A stretch of DNA of 64,000 nt from Gordonia heveisoli (GCF_030315745.1 NZ_JASXSH010000013.1:83293-147292); one strand, 5' to 3'; positions 24,973 to 33,475 are shown, numbered from the stretch's first letter. Notes: generated by a model not told the origin, from the sequence alone. Numbers and translations: made by a program.

Positions 24973-25646
24973 AAGTGCTGGTGATCGACGACGATCCGGC
25001 CATCGCCGAGACGGTGCGGCGGACGCTGGTCACGCAGGGGTGGACGGTCGCCGTCGTGGCCGACGGGGTGGCCGGGTTGGAGAAGGCCGAAGCCGGTGAC
25101 TTCGACATCATCGTGCTGGACATCATGATGCCCGGCCGCAACGGATATGAGGTGGTCCGCGATCTGCGGCAGGCCGGGGTGTGGACGCCGGTGCTGATGC
25201 TCACCGCGAAGGACGGTGAGTTCGACGAGGTGGATGCACTGGACTTCGGCGCCGACGACTACCTGACGAAACCCTTCTCGGTCGCCGTGCTGGTAGCCCG
25301 GCTGCGGGCGCTCGCCCGGCGAGGCGCGCCCGAACGGCCCGCGGTGCTCACCGTCGGCGACCTACGGCTCGATCCCGCCGCGCACACCGTGCACCGCGGT
25401 GACACTCGAATCGAGTTGGCGCCCAAGGAATTCGCACTGCTGGCGTTGTTGATGCGACATGCGGGTACGCCGGTGGCCAAACATCGGATCCTGGAATCGG
25501 TGTGGGACGTCAACTACGACGGTGACGCCAATATCGTCGAGGTGTACATCCATCACCTCCGCAAACACATCGACGGACCGTTCGGGTGCGCATCGGTGGA
25601 GACCGTCAGAGGCGTCGGCTATCGGATCGTGCCAGCGGGAGGGTGA
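24969..25646 (+). CDS. OmpR-family response regulator
   Basis: The protein has 225 residues. The receiver domain has the acidic pair in VIDDDP, the phosphorylated Asp in DIIVLDIMMPG, Thr in LMLTAKD and Lys in YLTKPFS. The C-terminal winged helix ends VEVYIHHLRKHIDG and VETVRGVGYRI, as in MprA/PrrA-type regulators. The partner kinase is on the opposite strand, and the two 3' ends overlap by 41 bases. An 11-base-spaced direct repeat near 27019 is a candidate target. Confidence 0.92.
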   Translation: MKVLVIDDDPAIAETVRRTLVTQGWTVAVVADGVAGLEKAEAGDFDIIVLDIMMPGRNGYEVVRDLRQAGVWTPVLMLTAKDGEFDEVDALDFGADDYLTKPFSVAVLVARLRALARRGAPERPAVLTVGDLRLDPAAHTVHRGDTRIELAPKEFALLALLMRHAGTPVAKHRILESVWDVNYDGDANIVEVYIHHLRKHIDGPFGCASVETVRGVGYRIVPAGG

Positions 25647-26961
25647 ACCAGAAACGCGCACCGCCGCCGCTACCGGACTCCACTCCGACGGTGCCGTTGT
25701 GCGCTGCGACGATCTCGGCGACGATGGCCAGCCCGAGCCCGGAACCGCCGCCGGATCGGGCGCGCGCCGGGTCGAGCCGGACGAATCTGTCGAACACACG
25801 CTCGCGGTCGGCTTCGGGGATACCCGGCCCGTCGTCGGTGACCGAAACGGTGACCCGCGTGTCAGTCACCGACATCGTCACGCTCAGGCATTCGTCGAGA
25901 TACCGTGCCGCGTTGTCGGTGAGGTTGCGGATCACCCGCGACAGCTGGCCCGGATCACCCTGCACGGTGGCCGGCACCGTCCCGCCCTCGACCACCACGC
26001 CACCGGCCGCTCGCAGGCGTTGGATCTCGGCGGCAACGAGATCGTCCAGGGCGACGGCGGCATGCGGCCGCGGTGGGCGGCCTTCGTCGGCGCGGGCCAG
26101 CACGGACAGGTCGGCCACCAGCCGCCGCATCCGTTCGGCTTCCGGTAGGAGCAGGGTTCGGACCGTGTCCATGTCGATCGCGGTATCGGTTTGCCGGGCC
26201 AGGTCGAGCAGTCCATAGATCGAGGTGAGCGGACTGTTCAGCTCATGTGAAGCATCGCCGACGAACCGTCGCTGGGCGGATTGCGCAGCTTCAAGTCGCG
26301 CGAGCATCGCATTCATGGTGTGCGCCAAGGTTTCCAGCTCGTCGTCGGTGGCGGGCACGGGTACGCGCTCGGCCAGATCCGCGTCGCTGATCTCGGCGAC
26401 CCGGCGTCGGATCCGCTCGACCGGGGCGAGGGCACGGCCGACGAACACATAGGTCAGCACCGCCATCGCCAGCACGATCATCGGGAACACCGCCGCGCAC
26501 AGGGCCGCGACGACCAGGACGAGGTGGTTGATGCCCTCCTCCGCCGTTCCCACCTCGACGACGACGTCGTTGCCGCCGACGTCGCGGACCCCGACCCGCC
26601 GCGCGCGATACTCGGCATCCGAGGGGGCCGCCTGTGCGCCGTCGACGACGACATGAGTGCCTGGCGGTAGCGGACCGCCGAGGCCGGCGCCCGCGCGCGA
26701 CCGGCTGGTGCGGACCACCTGCCCGTTGCCGTTCAGGATCTGGACGAGGTCGACGTTCTGGTCGGTGTTGAACAGTGCTTCGTCAACGCCGGCCGGGCTA
26801 CTGTCGGCCAGCGCCGCGGCAACCTCGTTCGCCCGGGCGGAGTTGGCGCCGTCGGCGGTGCGCAGCAGGACGCTGTGTAACACGAGCACCAGCACCGTGC
26901 CCGCCACCAGCAGCGCGCAGGTGACCAATGCGGTGGCGATCAGGGTCAGGCGGGTGCGCAC
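25606..26961 (-). CDS. Sensor histidine kinase
   Basis: The protein has about 451 residues from GTG 26961. Helix 1 (LTLIATALVTCALLVAGTVL) and helix 2 (LVLVVAALCAAVFPMIVLAM) bracket a 130-residue extracytoplasmic sensor, then HAMP, the phosphorylated His in GDASHELNSPLTS, N-box NLTDNAARY, and G-boxes DDGPGIP and GSGLGLAIV. The phosphoacceptor context has Asn after Leu (HELNSPL) where HELRTPL is usual. The frame is open to 27078, but that would overlap the divergent PAP2 gene. It faces the response regulator tail to tail. Confidence 0.88.
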   Translation of the reverse strand: MRTRLTLIATALVTCALLVAGTVLVLVLHSVLLRTADGANSARANEVAAALADSSPAGVDEALFNTDQNVDLVQILNGNGQVVRTSRSRAGAGLGGPLPPGTHVVVDGAQAAPSDAEYRARRVGVRDVGGNDVVVEVGTAEEGINHLVLVVAALCAAVFPMIVLAMAVLTYVFVGRALAPVERIRRRVAEISDADLAERVPVPATDDELETLAHTMNAMLARLEAAQSAQRRFVGDASHELNSPLTSIYGLLDLARQTDTAIDMDTVRTLLLPEAERMRRLVADLSVLARADEGRPPRPHAAVALDDLVAAEIQRLRAAGGVVVEGGTVPATVQGDPGQLSRVIRNLTDNAARYLDECLSVTMSVTDTRVTVSVTDDGPGIPEADRERVFDRFVRLDPARARSGGGSGLGLAIVAEIVAAHNGTVGVESGSGGGARFWFTLPLARSDSRRL

Positions 26962-27018
26962 CGGGCGGGTTCCGCGGGACAGGCGCCCGCACAGCGTCGA
27001 GCCTGCTCCGCGCGCTGT

Positions 27019-27034
27019 TAAGCCTCCACTAAGC
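27019..27034. promoter_or_regulatory. Direct repeat TAAGC with 11-base spacing
   Basis: TAAGC occurs at 27019-27023 as TTAAGCC and again at 27030-27034 as CTAAGCA. The 11-base spacing is that of many OmpR-family binding sites. It lies between the kinase start and the PAP2 gene. Confidence 0.4.
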
Positions 27035-27056
27035 ACCGGTTGCTCATCCTGGGGGG

Positions 27057-27776
27057 ATGGAGACGAAGTGGAAGGCATGGGTACTGGTCTACTCGGTACT
27101 CGTCGTCGGGGTCATCGGGGTCGGATTTCTGGTGGCCGGCGGGCCGACCGGCATCGACCGCGCCGTGATGGATGCGGTTGCGGGCGTCCGTGGCGATGGC
27201 GTGACGTCGGTGGTGCTCATCCTGACGGCCCTGTTCAGCCCGGCTCTGGTCCCGGTGTGGGCGGTGGCCCTCGCGGTGAGCATGTTCGCGATCGATCGTC
27301 GGGTGCAGCGCGGGGTCGCGGTGCTGGGGTCGGTCGTCGTGGCGTCGGCGGTCGCCGAGGTCATCAAGCTGATCGTCGCGCGCCCGCGGCCGCCGGCACT
27401 CGACCAGATCAACGGCTTCGAGGCGACCCTGTCGTACCCGTCCGGACATGTCACCGGTACCGCGGCCCTGCTGGTCGCCGTCGCGCTGGTGCTCACCGCG
27501 ACCGCCGCACGAGCCGCGCGCGTCGGCGCTCTGTTCGCGGCGCTCGCGGTGACCGTGCTGATCGCCTGTACGCGCCTCTATCTCGGCGTGCACTGGCTGA
27601 CCGATGTGAGCGCAGGACTGGTGATCGGGGTCGGGAGCGCGGCGATGGTCGTCGCGCTGACGCCGTCGGTGGTGGCCGCCGTCGAGGCTCGGGTGCATGG
27701 GCGCATCCCACCTCGGGCCGCACAGTGGCTGAAAGCCGGTTCGTTGAGCCCCTTGTCGAAAGTCGGGGACGAGTAG
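27057..27776 (+). CDS. PAP2-family membrane phosphatase
   Basis: The protein has 239 residues with about six membrane helices. The three phosphatase motifs are complete: KLIVARPRP, YPSGHVTG and TRLYLGVHWLTD (the usual Ser before Arg is Thr). It probably dephosphorylates a lipid such as undecaprenyl diphosphate or a phosphatidate, with the active site outside. GGGGGG precedes the ATG. The last codons lie within the first arm of the palindromic repeat at 27759. It is divergent from the sensor kinase and may belong to its regulon. Confidence 0.88.
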   Translation: METKWKAWVLVYSVLVVGVIGVGFLVAGGPTGIDRAVMDAVAGVRGDGVTSVVLILTALFSPALVPVWAVALAVSMFAIDRRVQRGVAVLGSVVVASAVAEVIKLIVARPRPPALDQINGFEATLSYPSGHVTGTAALLVAVALVLTATAARAARVGALFAALAVTVLIACTRLYLGVHWLTDVSAGLVIGVGSAAMVVALTPSVVAAVEARVHGRIPPRAAQWLKAGSLSPLSKVGDE

Positions 27777-27863
27777 TTCTTCCCCGACTTTCGTGTTCGT
27801 CCTCTATGTGCAAGTCGGGGAAGGTTCCGAAGGTAGGGGAGGAACTTCGTCCCCTAGTTTCGG
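27759..27863. repeat. Palindromic repeat element, copy A
   Basis: This copy aligns along 27774-27863 with 53664-53753. Stem 1 pairs TTCCCCGACTT (27780-27790) with AAGTCGGGGAA (27812-27822); stem 2 pairs TAGGGGA (27834-27840) with TCCCCTA (27850-27856). An extra upstream arm, AAAGTCGGGGA (27759-27769), can pair with 27781-27791 instead and lies in the end of the PAP2 gene. Stem bases that differ from copy B are compensated. It could act as a terminator or as an independent structured element. Confidence 0.75.
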
Positions 27864-27865
27864 CC

Positions 27866-27896
27866 GGGGGTGGGGGCAGGGGGGGTGGGGGCGGGG
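27866..27896 (+). other. Strong G-quadruplex motif
   Basis: Five G runs of 5, 5, 7, 5 and 4 bases are separated by one or two bases (T, CA, T, C). It is on the coding strand, 96 bases before the exonuclease III start and directly after repeat copy A. Confidence 0.8.
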
Positions 27897-27991
27897 TGCA
27901 AAGCGGGCGGCGACGATCCGCGGCCGCTTCGGTATTCTCACTCGCGCAACTGCCCGCACCGCCGGCGGGGGAAGAGTGACCGGAGGGGATC

Positions 27992-28903
27992 GTGACATCG
28001 AGCGAGGCCACGGCCGGCGATTCCAGCGCCGGATCGTTTAGCACCGGGTCCTTCAGCGTCGCATCGTTCAATGTCAACGGTATTCGGGCGGCCCGCCGCC
28101 GGGGATTCGACGACTGGCTGGCGCGCCGGGCACCTGATGTGGTGGGACTGCAGGAACTGCGGTGCGACGCCGACGATGTCGGCGACTTCGACGGCTACGT
28201 CGCGTCCGTGGACATCGGCTCGATCCGGGGCCGCAACGGCGTCGCGATCCTGACCCGGCGACAGCCGGCGGCCGTGCGGACCTGGGCGACGCATCGGCCC
28301 GCCGCCCGGGGATTGTCGGCGTTTGCCGGCGAGGGACGCTACATCGAGGTCGACCTGGCCGATCATCCGCTGACCGTGGCCAACCTCTACCTTCCCAAAG
28401 GTGGGCTGCCCGCCGAACTCCAGCGTCCGGGGTCGATGCGCGAGCAACCCGACGGCGGTGCCAAATACGCCCGCAAACAACGGTTCCTAACCGGTTTCGC
28501 GCGTGAACTGCAGCGCAACCGAGTCGCCGCTCGACGCGCAGGCCGCGAGTTCATCCTGCTCGGCGACCTCAACATCGCGCACCTGGAACACGACGTGACC
28601 AACTGGCGGGCAGCGCGCAAGATGGATGGCTTCCTGCCCGAGGAACGAGAGTGGTTCGGCGAGATCACCGGACCGCGGCGGCTGGTCGACGTGGTGCGTC
28701 AGCTGCAGGGTGACCGCCCCGGCCCGCTGACATGGTGGAGTTGGGCCGGTCAATCGTTCGACAAGGACGTCGGCTGGCGCGTCGATCATCAGCTGGCCAC
28801 CCCGGCCCTGGCCCGCCGCGCGCGGCGGGTCACCGTCGACAAGGAACCGTCGGCGCAGTTGCGGCTGTCCGATCATGCGGCGCTCATCGTCGACTACGGC
28901 TGA
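27992..28903 (+). CDS. xthA: Exodeoxyribonuclease III / AP endonuclease
   Basis: The protein has 303 residues. ExoIII-family catalytic residues are visible: SFNVNGIRAA (Asn), GLQELRCD (metal Glu), YARKQRF region Tyr, LGDLNIAH (Asp and Asn), and SDHAALIVDYG (Asp-His). It would cleave abasic sites in base excision repair. An N-terminal Ser/Gly-rich tail of about 20 residues is extra. The GTG follows GGAGGGG. A G-quadruplex-prone run lies in its upstream region. Confidence 0.92.
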   Translation: MTSSEATAGDSSAGSFSTGSFSVASFNVNGIRAARRRGFDDWLARRAPDVVGLQELRCDADDVGDFDGYVASVDIGSIRGRNGVAILTRRQPAAVRTWATHRPAARGLSAFAGEGRYIEVDLADHPLTVANLYLPKGGLPAELQRPGSMREQPDGGAKYARKQRFLTGFARELQRNRVAARRAGREFILLGDLNIAHLEHDVTNWRAARKMDGFLPEEREWFGEITGPRRLVDVVRQLQGDRPGPLTWWSWAGQSFDKDVGWRVDHQLATPALARRARRVTVDKEPSAQLRLSDHAALIVDYG

Positions 28904-28958
28904 CCGGGCGCTGGGCGCGCCCGCGGACCCTCGGCGCCGGCCCGAACGTCGGGCGCCC

Positions 28959-28964
28959 TATCAT
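28959..28964 (+). promoter_or_regulatory. -10 box for leaderless SGNH hydrolase transcript
   Basis: TATCAT fits TAnnnT and is six bases before the GTG at 28971; no ribosome site intervenes. Confidence 0.55.
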
Positions 28965-28970
28965 GCATTC

Positions 28971-29747
28971 GTGCAGTACACGCGGTTCGTCGCCATCGGC
29001 GACAGTCAGACAGAGGGCCTCGGAGATCCACACCCGTCCTACGAATTCCGGGGCTGGGCCGATCGGCTCGCCGAGCGGATGGCGGCCCTCAACCCAGAGC
29101 TGCAGTATGCGAATCTGGCGATCCGCGGCAAGCGCACCCGCCAGATCCTCGACGACCAACTCGAACCCGCGCTGGCTTTGCGGCCGGATCTGATTGCCGC
29201 ACCGCTCGGCATGAACGACGTGATCGGCAATGGTGATCTCGCCGAAGTACATGCTGACCTCGATCTCATCTATCGGCGACTGGCCGGGGCCGGCGCGACC
29301 GTCGTGGTGTCGACCTTCCCGAATATGGTGCGCACCATCCCTTTTGCCGCACGCAAAGAAGCGCGGCTGTTGGCGTTGAACCAGATGATGCGTGATTTCG
29401 CCGCCGAATACGGCTTCGTCCTCGTCGACCTGCATGCGGCGCCGGTGCTGGTCGACCTGCGCTCGTGGTCCACGGATCGGCTGCACGCTTCGCCGTTCGG
29501 GCACCAGCGTTTCGCCGACGGCGCCGCCCATGCGCTGGGACTGCCCGACAGCGACGCGGACTGGGGTGCGCCGCTGCCGCCGGTCGAGGCGCCTCACCCG
29601 ATTTCGGCGGCCGTCCGCGATATGCGCTGGGCGGTACAGTTTTTCACTCCGTGGGCGATCCGCAAGATTCGTGGGGTGTCGCTGGGAGACGGACGCGATC
29701 CCAAACGGCCGGAACTCGGTCCGGTCGTCGGGATCGGCCTCCGTTGA
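28971..29747 (+). CDS. SGNH/GDSL-family hydrolase
   Basis: The protein has 258 residues. Block I is FVAIGDSQTEG with the nucleophile Ser, block II Gly is in NLAIRGKRTRQ, block III is LGMNDVIG, and block V is STDRLHASPFGHQRF with Asp and His. It has no signal peptide, so it is cytoplasmic; substrates are probably esters or acylated sugars. The GTG at 28971 has a TAnnnT box six bases upstream. An open frame upstream overlaps xthA and is ignored. Confidence 0.87.
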   Translation: MQYTRFVAIGDSQTEGLGDPHPSYEFRGWADRLAERMAALNPELQYANLAIRGKRTRQILDDQLEPALALRPDLIAAPLGMNDVIGNGDLAEVHADLDLIYRRLAGAGATVVVSTFPNMVRTIPFAARKEARLLALNQMMRDFAAEYGFVLVDLHAAPVLVDLRSWSTDRLHASPFGHQRFADGAAHALGLPDSDADWGAPLPPVEAPHPISAAVRDMRWAVQFFTPWAIRKIRGVSLGDGRDPKRPELGPVVGIGLR

Positions 29748-29760
29748 CTCTCTACGTGAT

Positions 29761-31098
29761 TCAGTTGCGCGTGTGGGCGTCGAGCCAGTCGATGGTCTGC
29801 ATCCCGAGCAGGTCGGTTCCCCAACCGTAGATGTTGGTGATGAACTGGACCATGCTGCAGTTCGTCGGCTGGTAGTCGACCTTCGCTCCGCGACCACGCC
29901 ACTGCCGCACCAGTTTCCGCGAATCCTCGGCCGGTACCAACGACATCGGCGAGTCGTCGGCGACACAGGATGCGATCAGCGTCCGGATGCCCTTGCCCGG
30001 GGTTCCGCGACCCATGATGTTGTCGCGGTATGCGTGCTGGAAGTCGGCGATGTCCGCCGGGTGCTGACCGCTGGTGAACAGGGTGTTGAGCGGTACGAAG
30101 GGCAGGGTGAAGTAGCCCGGGCTCTGACACTGGCCGCGGTAGTAGTCGGCGATCGCCCGTCCGGCCGGGGTCAGCTTCTCGTTGATCTTCATCTCCGGAT
30201 AGGACGGTTCCAGGCCCAGCAGGGTCGCGATCGCGAACCCCGAACCCACCGACCCGTCGGAGGTGCGGATGAAGTTCTTGTAGTTCACGACCTGTCCCTC
30301 CAGCACGGCCGAGCGAATATTCAGCTCGGGTGCGTAGCTGTCCTTGAGCTCGCTGGCGAAACCGATGCCGACCCCGCCACCGGCGATGCCGAACAGTCCG
30401 ATCGGCGCGGTCTTCGACAGGTGCGCCTGGTCGACGCTCAACGCCGCCCGCAGACCGTCGAGGGTGGTCCGGGCGTTGTACTTGCCTGCGAAGACCCCGT
30501 GCGGCGAGGTGTCGCCGTTGTTGCCCACATCGGAGATCACCACCGCATAGCCCTTGTTGAACATCAGGGCGAGCGGGCCCAGCGCCGACCACGACGCGCC
30601 GTCGAGCGGATCGGAGCCGGTCATCATGCCCGACGGATGGCAGTAGCCGCCGACGCTGTCATTGGCGAATTGGTAGCCGATGATCTTGCGCGTCGAGTTC
30701 TGCTTGCCGTCGCGCGGGATCATGATCAGGCCGGTGCTGATGTCCGGTTCGCCGGTCCGCGTGCGGGTCACGAACATCGTCTTGTACGCATCGAGATTGC
30801 CGGGCCGGAACCCGGTGAACTGGACGGCGACCCGCTGCGCCTTCAGGAGGGTGCCAGGCTTCTCCGTACCGGTCAGGGTGGGTTCCCGATAGAACGGGTC
30901 GTCGGGGAGCAGCGGCTTGAGGATCTCCTCGGGGCTCGCCATCCGGCCGTCGCGGAAGGTGCCCAGCGTGTACCCGGTGAACACTTCGCCGAGCGACGGA
31001 GTGCGGTTGGGTGGGGAGGCCGTCGCGGGCCCGGCCACGGCGCCGGTGAGCGCGGCCGCCACCAGTGCGGCGGTGAGGGTGGTGAGCAGGCGTTTCAT
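29761..31098 (-). CDS. Secreted LIP-family protein with lost catalytic residues
   Basis: The protein has 445 residues with a signal peptide ending near AGPATAS. It aligns along its length with LIP-family lipases (STGLIMIPRD, NKGYAVVISDVG, FRNxx-like segments), but the nucleophile elbow GxSxG reads FGIAGGGVG, with GCC (Ala) where Ser belongs. The catalytic His region is also changed: YQPTNCSMVQF stands where the lipase at 20001 has the AEDHSG motif. The Asp site may remain (VADDSPMS). It is most likely a non-catalytic lipid-binding protein. Its ATG overlaps the stop of the upstream secreted-protein gene. Confidence 0.8.
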   Translation of the reverse strand: MKRLLTTLTAALVAAALTGAVAGPATASPPNRTPSLGEVFTGYTLGTFRDGRMASPEEILKPLLPDDPFYREPTLTGTEKPGTLLKAQRVAVQFTGFRPGNLDAYKTMFVTRTRTGEPDISTGLIMIPRDGKQNSTRKIIGYQFANDSVGGYCHPSGMMTGSDPLDGASWSALGPLALMFNKGYAVVISDVGNNGDTSPHGVFAGKYNARTTLDGLRAALSVDQAHLSKTAPIGLFGIAGGGVGIGFASELKDSYAPELNIRSAVLEGQVVNYKNFIRTSDGSVGSGFAIATLLGLEPSYPEMKINEKLTPAGRAIADYYRGQCQSPGYFTLPFVPLNTLFTSGQHPADIADFQHAYRDNIMGRGTPGKGIRTLIASCVADDSPMSLVPAEDSRKLVRQWRGRGAKVDYQPTNCSMVQFITNIYGWGTDLLGMQTIDWLDAHTRN

Positions 31099-32375
31099 CG
31101 AACCTCAACCTTCAGCGTCGCCAGCGCCGACTGGAGGGTCGGCATGATATTCCAGATCGGCCGATGGCTCTCGATCTGGCGTTCGTACGGGATTTCGAGT
31201 TGGGCGCGCAGACCGGGCCAGTCACGTTCGATCAGACGGCGATAGCTGGGCAGCAGCTGGGAACTGATGTAGGACCATCGATCGTCGAAGACCGACCAGT
31301 TCCAGTCGGGCAGCGGCAGGGTCAGCTCGACGCGCCGACCGTCGGGGGCGGTGCCGCGCATCGTGAGCGAGTTGTAGGAACGCGGCGCCGGCACGCCGGC
31401 GACGGAGGGTGACCCCGCCAGGGTGGTCGCGTAGGTCATGGCCTCGCCGACGTCACCCTTGTAGTGGCGCACGGCATTCCATTGGTCCTTGACGACTTCA
31501 CCCTGTTCGCGGCGAAGGAGCCGGGAGTTGCCCGCGGCAACACCGTCGGGCGTCTTGCCCGCGATGTTGCGCCAGGCGGCGAGGATCTCGTCGTTGTACA
31601 GTCCGGCGTCGCGCATCTCCACCAATGCGGGCATACCTGCGGTGACATACGCCCGATGCATCGGCATCAGGTCGGTGAAGATGTTCTTCTGCATCACCAG
31701 GATGTCGGCCTGGATGCGCCGGAGATCGGCGGCGGTGATGGTCGCACCGAACCGTCCGAGCGCCCGAAGTCCGGACGGCAACTTGTCGACGAAGGCCGGT
31801 CCGAGTATCCGATTCGTCTCGTGCACAATCGCATTGGCGACGGGTGCGAGGCGGGTGAAATCGAAGACGTTGGTGCCGAGTTCGAAGTCGAGCAGGCCGC
31901 CACCGAAGTCGGCGCCGACCATTCCACCCATTCCGGCCCACTGCAGCTCACGATGGCTCAGCTGCAGGTTCTCGTAGAAGCGATACGACTTGATCAGATT
32001 GCCCCGGTTGGCGGTGACGCCGGCCCGCGGATTCCAGGACGCCAGGTCGATCCCGGCGGCTCGGGTGGTGTCGGCGAGCCAGTACTGGAGTAGCAGCGCG
32101 CGGTAGGAGGTGGGGGCGAGCCCGCGTGCCCGCGCTTCGTCGAGCAGTGGTTTCAGCACGGTGGGATCGGTCGGCAACGCCGGATTGATGCCGCCGGGAC
32201 CGTGCGCGGCGTCACGGTTGACGAGCGGCAGATCCAGGACCCGATCGAGTGTCGAGGCCGCAGAGGCGGCCGGGGTGATGCTCGGGGCGAGTGGTGTGAG
32301 GACGGCGGTAGCGGTGAGGGCGGCGAGCGCGATGAGACGCCTTCGGCGGCGGACGCGGGTAAAGGGAGAACACAA
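31095..32375 (-). CDS. Secreted protein of unknown function
   Basis: The protein has about 426 residues. A basic start (RVRRRRRLIALAAL) and hydrophobic stretch end near PAASA, a good signal peptide. The mature part is helical, with several motifs rich in aromatic and Gly residues (YRFYENLQLSHRELQW, GGMVGADFGGGLLDF). I recognise no family. The start is unclear: TTG 32375 fits the signal peptide, and the frame stays open to 32483. It is translationally coupled (ATGA) to the inactive LIP-family gene, so the two products probably act together outside the membrane. Confidence 0.7.
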   Translation of the reverse strand: MCSPFTRVRRRRRLIALAALTATAVLTPLAPSITPAASAASTLDRVLDLPLVNRDAAHGPGGINPALPTDPTVLKPLLDEARARGLAPTSYRALLLQYWLADTTRAAGIDLASWNPRAGVTANRGNLIKSYRFYENLQLSHRELQWAGMGGMVGADFGGGLLDFELGTNVFDFTRLAPVANAIVHETNRILGPAFVDKLPSGLRALGRFGATITAADLRRIQADILVMQKNIFTDLMPMHRAYVTAGMPALVEMRDAGLYNDEILAAWRNIAGKTPDGVAAGNSRLLRREQGEVVKDQWNAVRHYKGDVGEAMTYATTLAGSPSVAGVPAPRSYNSLTMRGTAPDGRRVELTLPLPDWNWSVFDDRWSYISSQLLPSYRRLIERDWPGLRAQLEIPYERQIESHRPIWNIMPTLQSALATLKVEVR

Positions 32376-32505
32376 AGACAGGGGGGTGCCTTTCGAACAG
32401 AACCAGTCCCGATGAGACGGACTAGGGGATCTGTCGCATAGGGTCGAACGAGTTGGGACACTACGTGTCGGCCGACCGGACACGCGACCCCGGTTTGTAA
32501 ACCGA

Positions 32506-32521
32506 TGTGATTGCGGTCACC
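32506..32521. promoter_or_regulatory. CRP-like site 1
   Basis: TGTGA-TTGCGG-TCACC matches nine of ten fixed positions of the TGTGA-N6-TCACA site bound by actinobacterial CRP. It lies 130 bases upstream of the secreted-protein operon. Confidence 0.55.
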
Positions 32522-32599
32522 GCAGTTCGCCGAAAACTGGATACTCCGGCCTCGGGCGTCCGACTTCGGCCCTCCGGCGCGACGTTTCCGAGCTGTTTT

Positions 32600-32615
32600 C
32601 GTGAGGGGAATCACA
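32600..32615. promoter_or_regulatory. CRP-like site 2
   Basis: CGTGA-GGGGAA-TCACA again matches nine of ten fixed CRP positions, 94 bases from site 1 and about 137 bases before the M15 dipeptidase. The rest of the 32376-32752 gap shows no gene; GATATC/GATATT repeats lie near 32634-32655. Confidence 0.5.
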
Positions 32616-32752
32616 GGCCTGGCCGCGGTGACTGATATCACATCAATGGATATTGAGACGTTGTCGGATGCGGCTGGCGGCCCCGACGTCAGGCCGTGCA
32701 GCTCACGGTCGCCGCAACGGGCTGGTGCGGTACGGCGTGGTAGAACCCAAGG

Positions 32753-33475
32753 ATGCGTCTACGAGCAGCTCTGCGTTCGGGGCTTGCGGCCGCCGCGGTG
32801 GCCCTCACGCTCGTCTGCGCGACCGCAACCCCGTGCGGAACGCCGACCGCATCGGCGACGCCGTCGGGGTCGATCAACAGGCAGGCGGCCGCGGTCGGCT
32901 TCATCGATGTCCGGACCGTCGTTCCCGACGCGGTGCTGGATCTGCGGTATGCCACCTCCCGCAATTTCGTCGGCGTGCGGCTGTACCCCGAGAACGCCCG
33001 CTGTCTCGTCCATCGGTCGATGGGAGCGGGCCTGAGTACGGCTGCACGAATCTTGCGCGCCCGCGGCGAGGTGCTGGTGTTCTGGGACTGCTATCGGCCG
33101 CATTCGGTGCAGCAGAAAATGTTCGAGAAGGTGCCCGATCCCGCGTGGGTGGCCGAACCCGGGCCGTACTCGCGCAGTCATGAGTCGGGGCGGTCGGTCG
33201 ACGTGACAGTCGCGGCTCGGACCCCCAACTGTCCGGCGCCGCGGCGGGTTGGCGGCTGGTGTCAAGTCGACATGGGGACCGACTTCGACTCCTTCACGCC
33301 GCGCGCGGGAGCCTATGCGACGGCGGGGGTCTCGCCGTCGGCGCAAACCGCGCGTGTGCGGCTGCGTCAGGCGATGTCGGCCGGTGGCCTCACCGTCTAC
33401 TCCGGTGAATGGTGGCACTTCGACGGCCGGGGTGCGGGTGACCGGCGAGCGGTCGTCGATGTGCCGATGACGTGA
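32753..33475 (+). CDS. Secreted M15-family D-Ala-D-Ala dipeptidase
   Basis: The protein has 240 residues. A signal peptide is followed at about residue 50 by FIDVRTVVPDAVLDLRYATS, as in VanX/DdpX proteins. Zinc and catalytic residues are SRSHESGRSVDVTV (SxHxxGxxxD) and GEWWHFD (Glu and His). It should cut D-Ala-D-Ala dipeptide or peptidoglycan fragments outside the membrane; no van genes are nearby, so it is not a resistance cluster. Four Cys residues may form disulfides. A CRP-like site lies about 137 bases upstream. Confidence 0.87.
   Translation: MRLRAALRSGLAAAAVALTLVCATATPCGTPTASATPSGSINRQAAAVGFIDVRTVVPDAVLDLRYATSRNFVGVRLYPENARCLVHRSMGAGLSTAARILRARGEVLVFWDCYRPHSVQQKMFEKVPDPAWVAEPGPYSRSHESGRSVDVTVAARTPNCPAPRRVGGWCQVDMGTDFDSFTPRAGAYATAGVSPSAQTARVRLRQAMSAGGLTVYSGEWWHFDGRGAGDRRAVVDVPMT

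Noticed and set aside
29761..31098. Calling this LIP-family protein an active lipase
   Set aside because: The GxSxG Ser is Ala and the His region is changed, so activity is not supported.
32753..33475. A vancomycin-resistance vanX gene
   Set aside because: The protein has a signal peptide and there are no vanH, vanA or regulator genes nearby; VanX is cytoplasmic.
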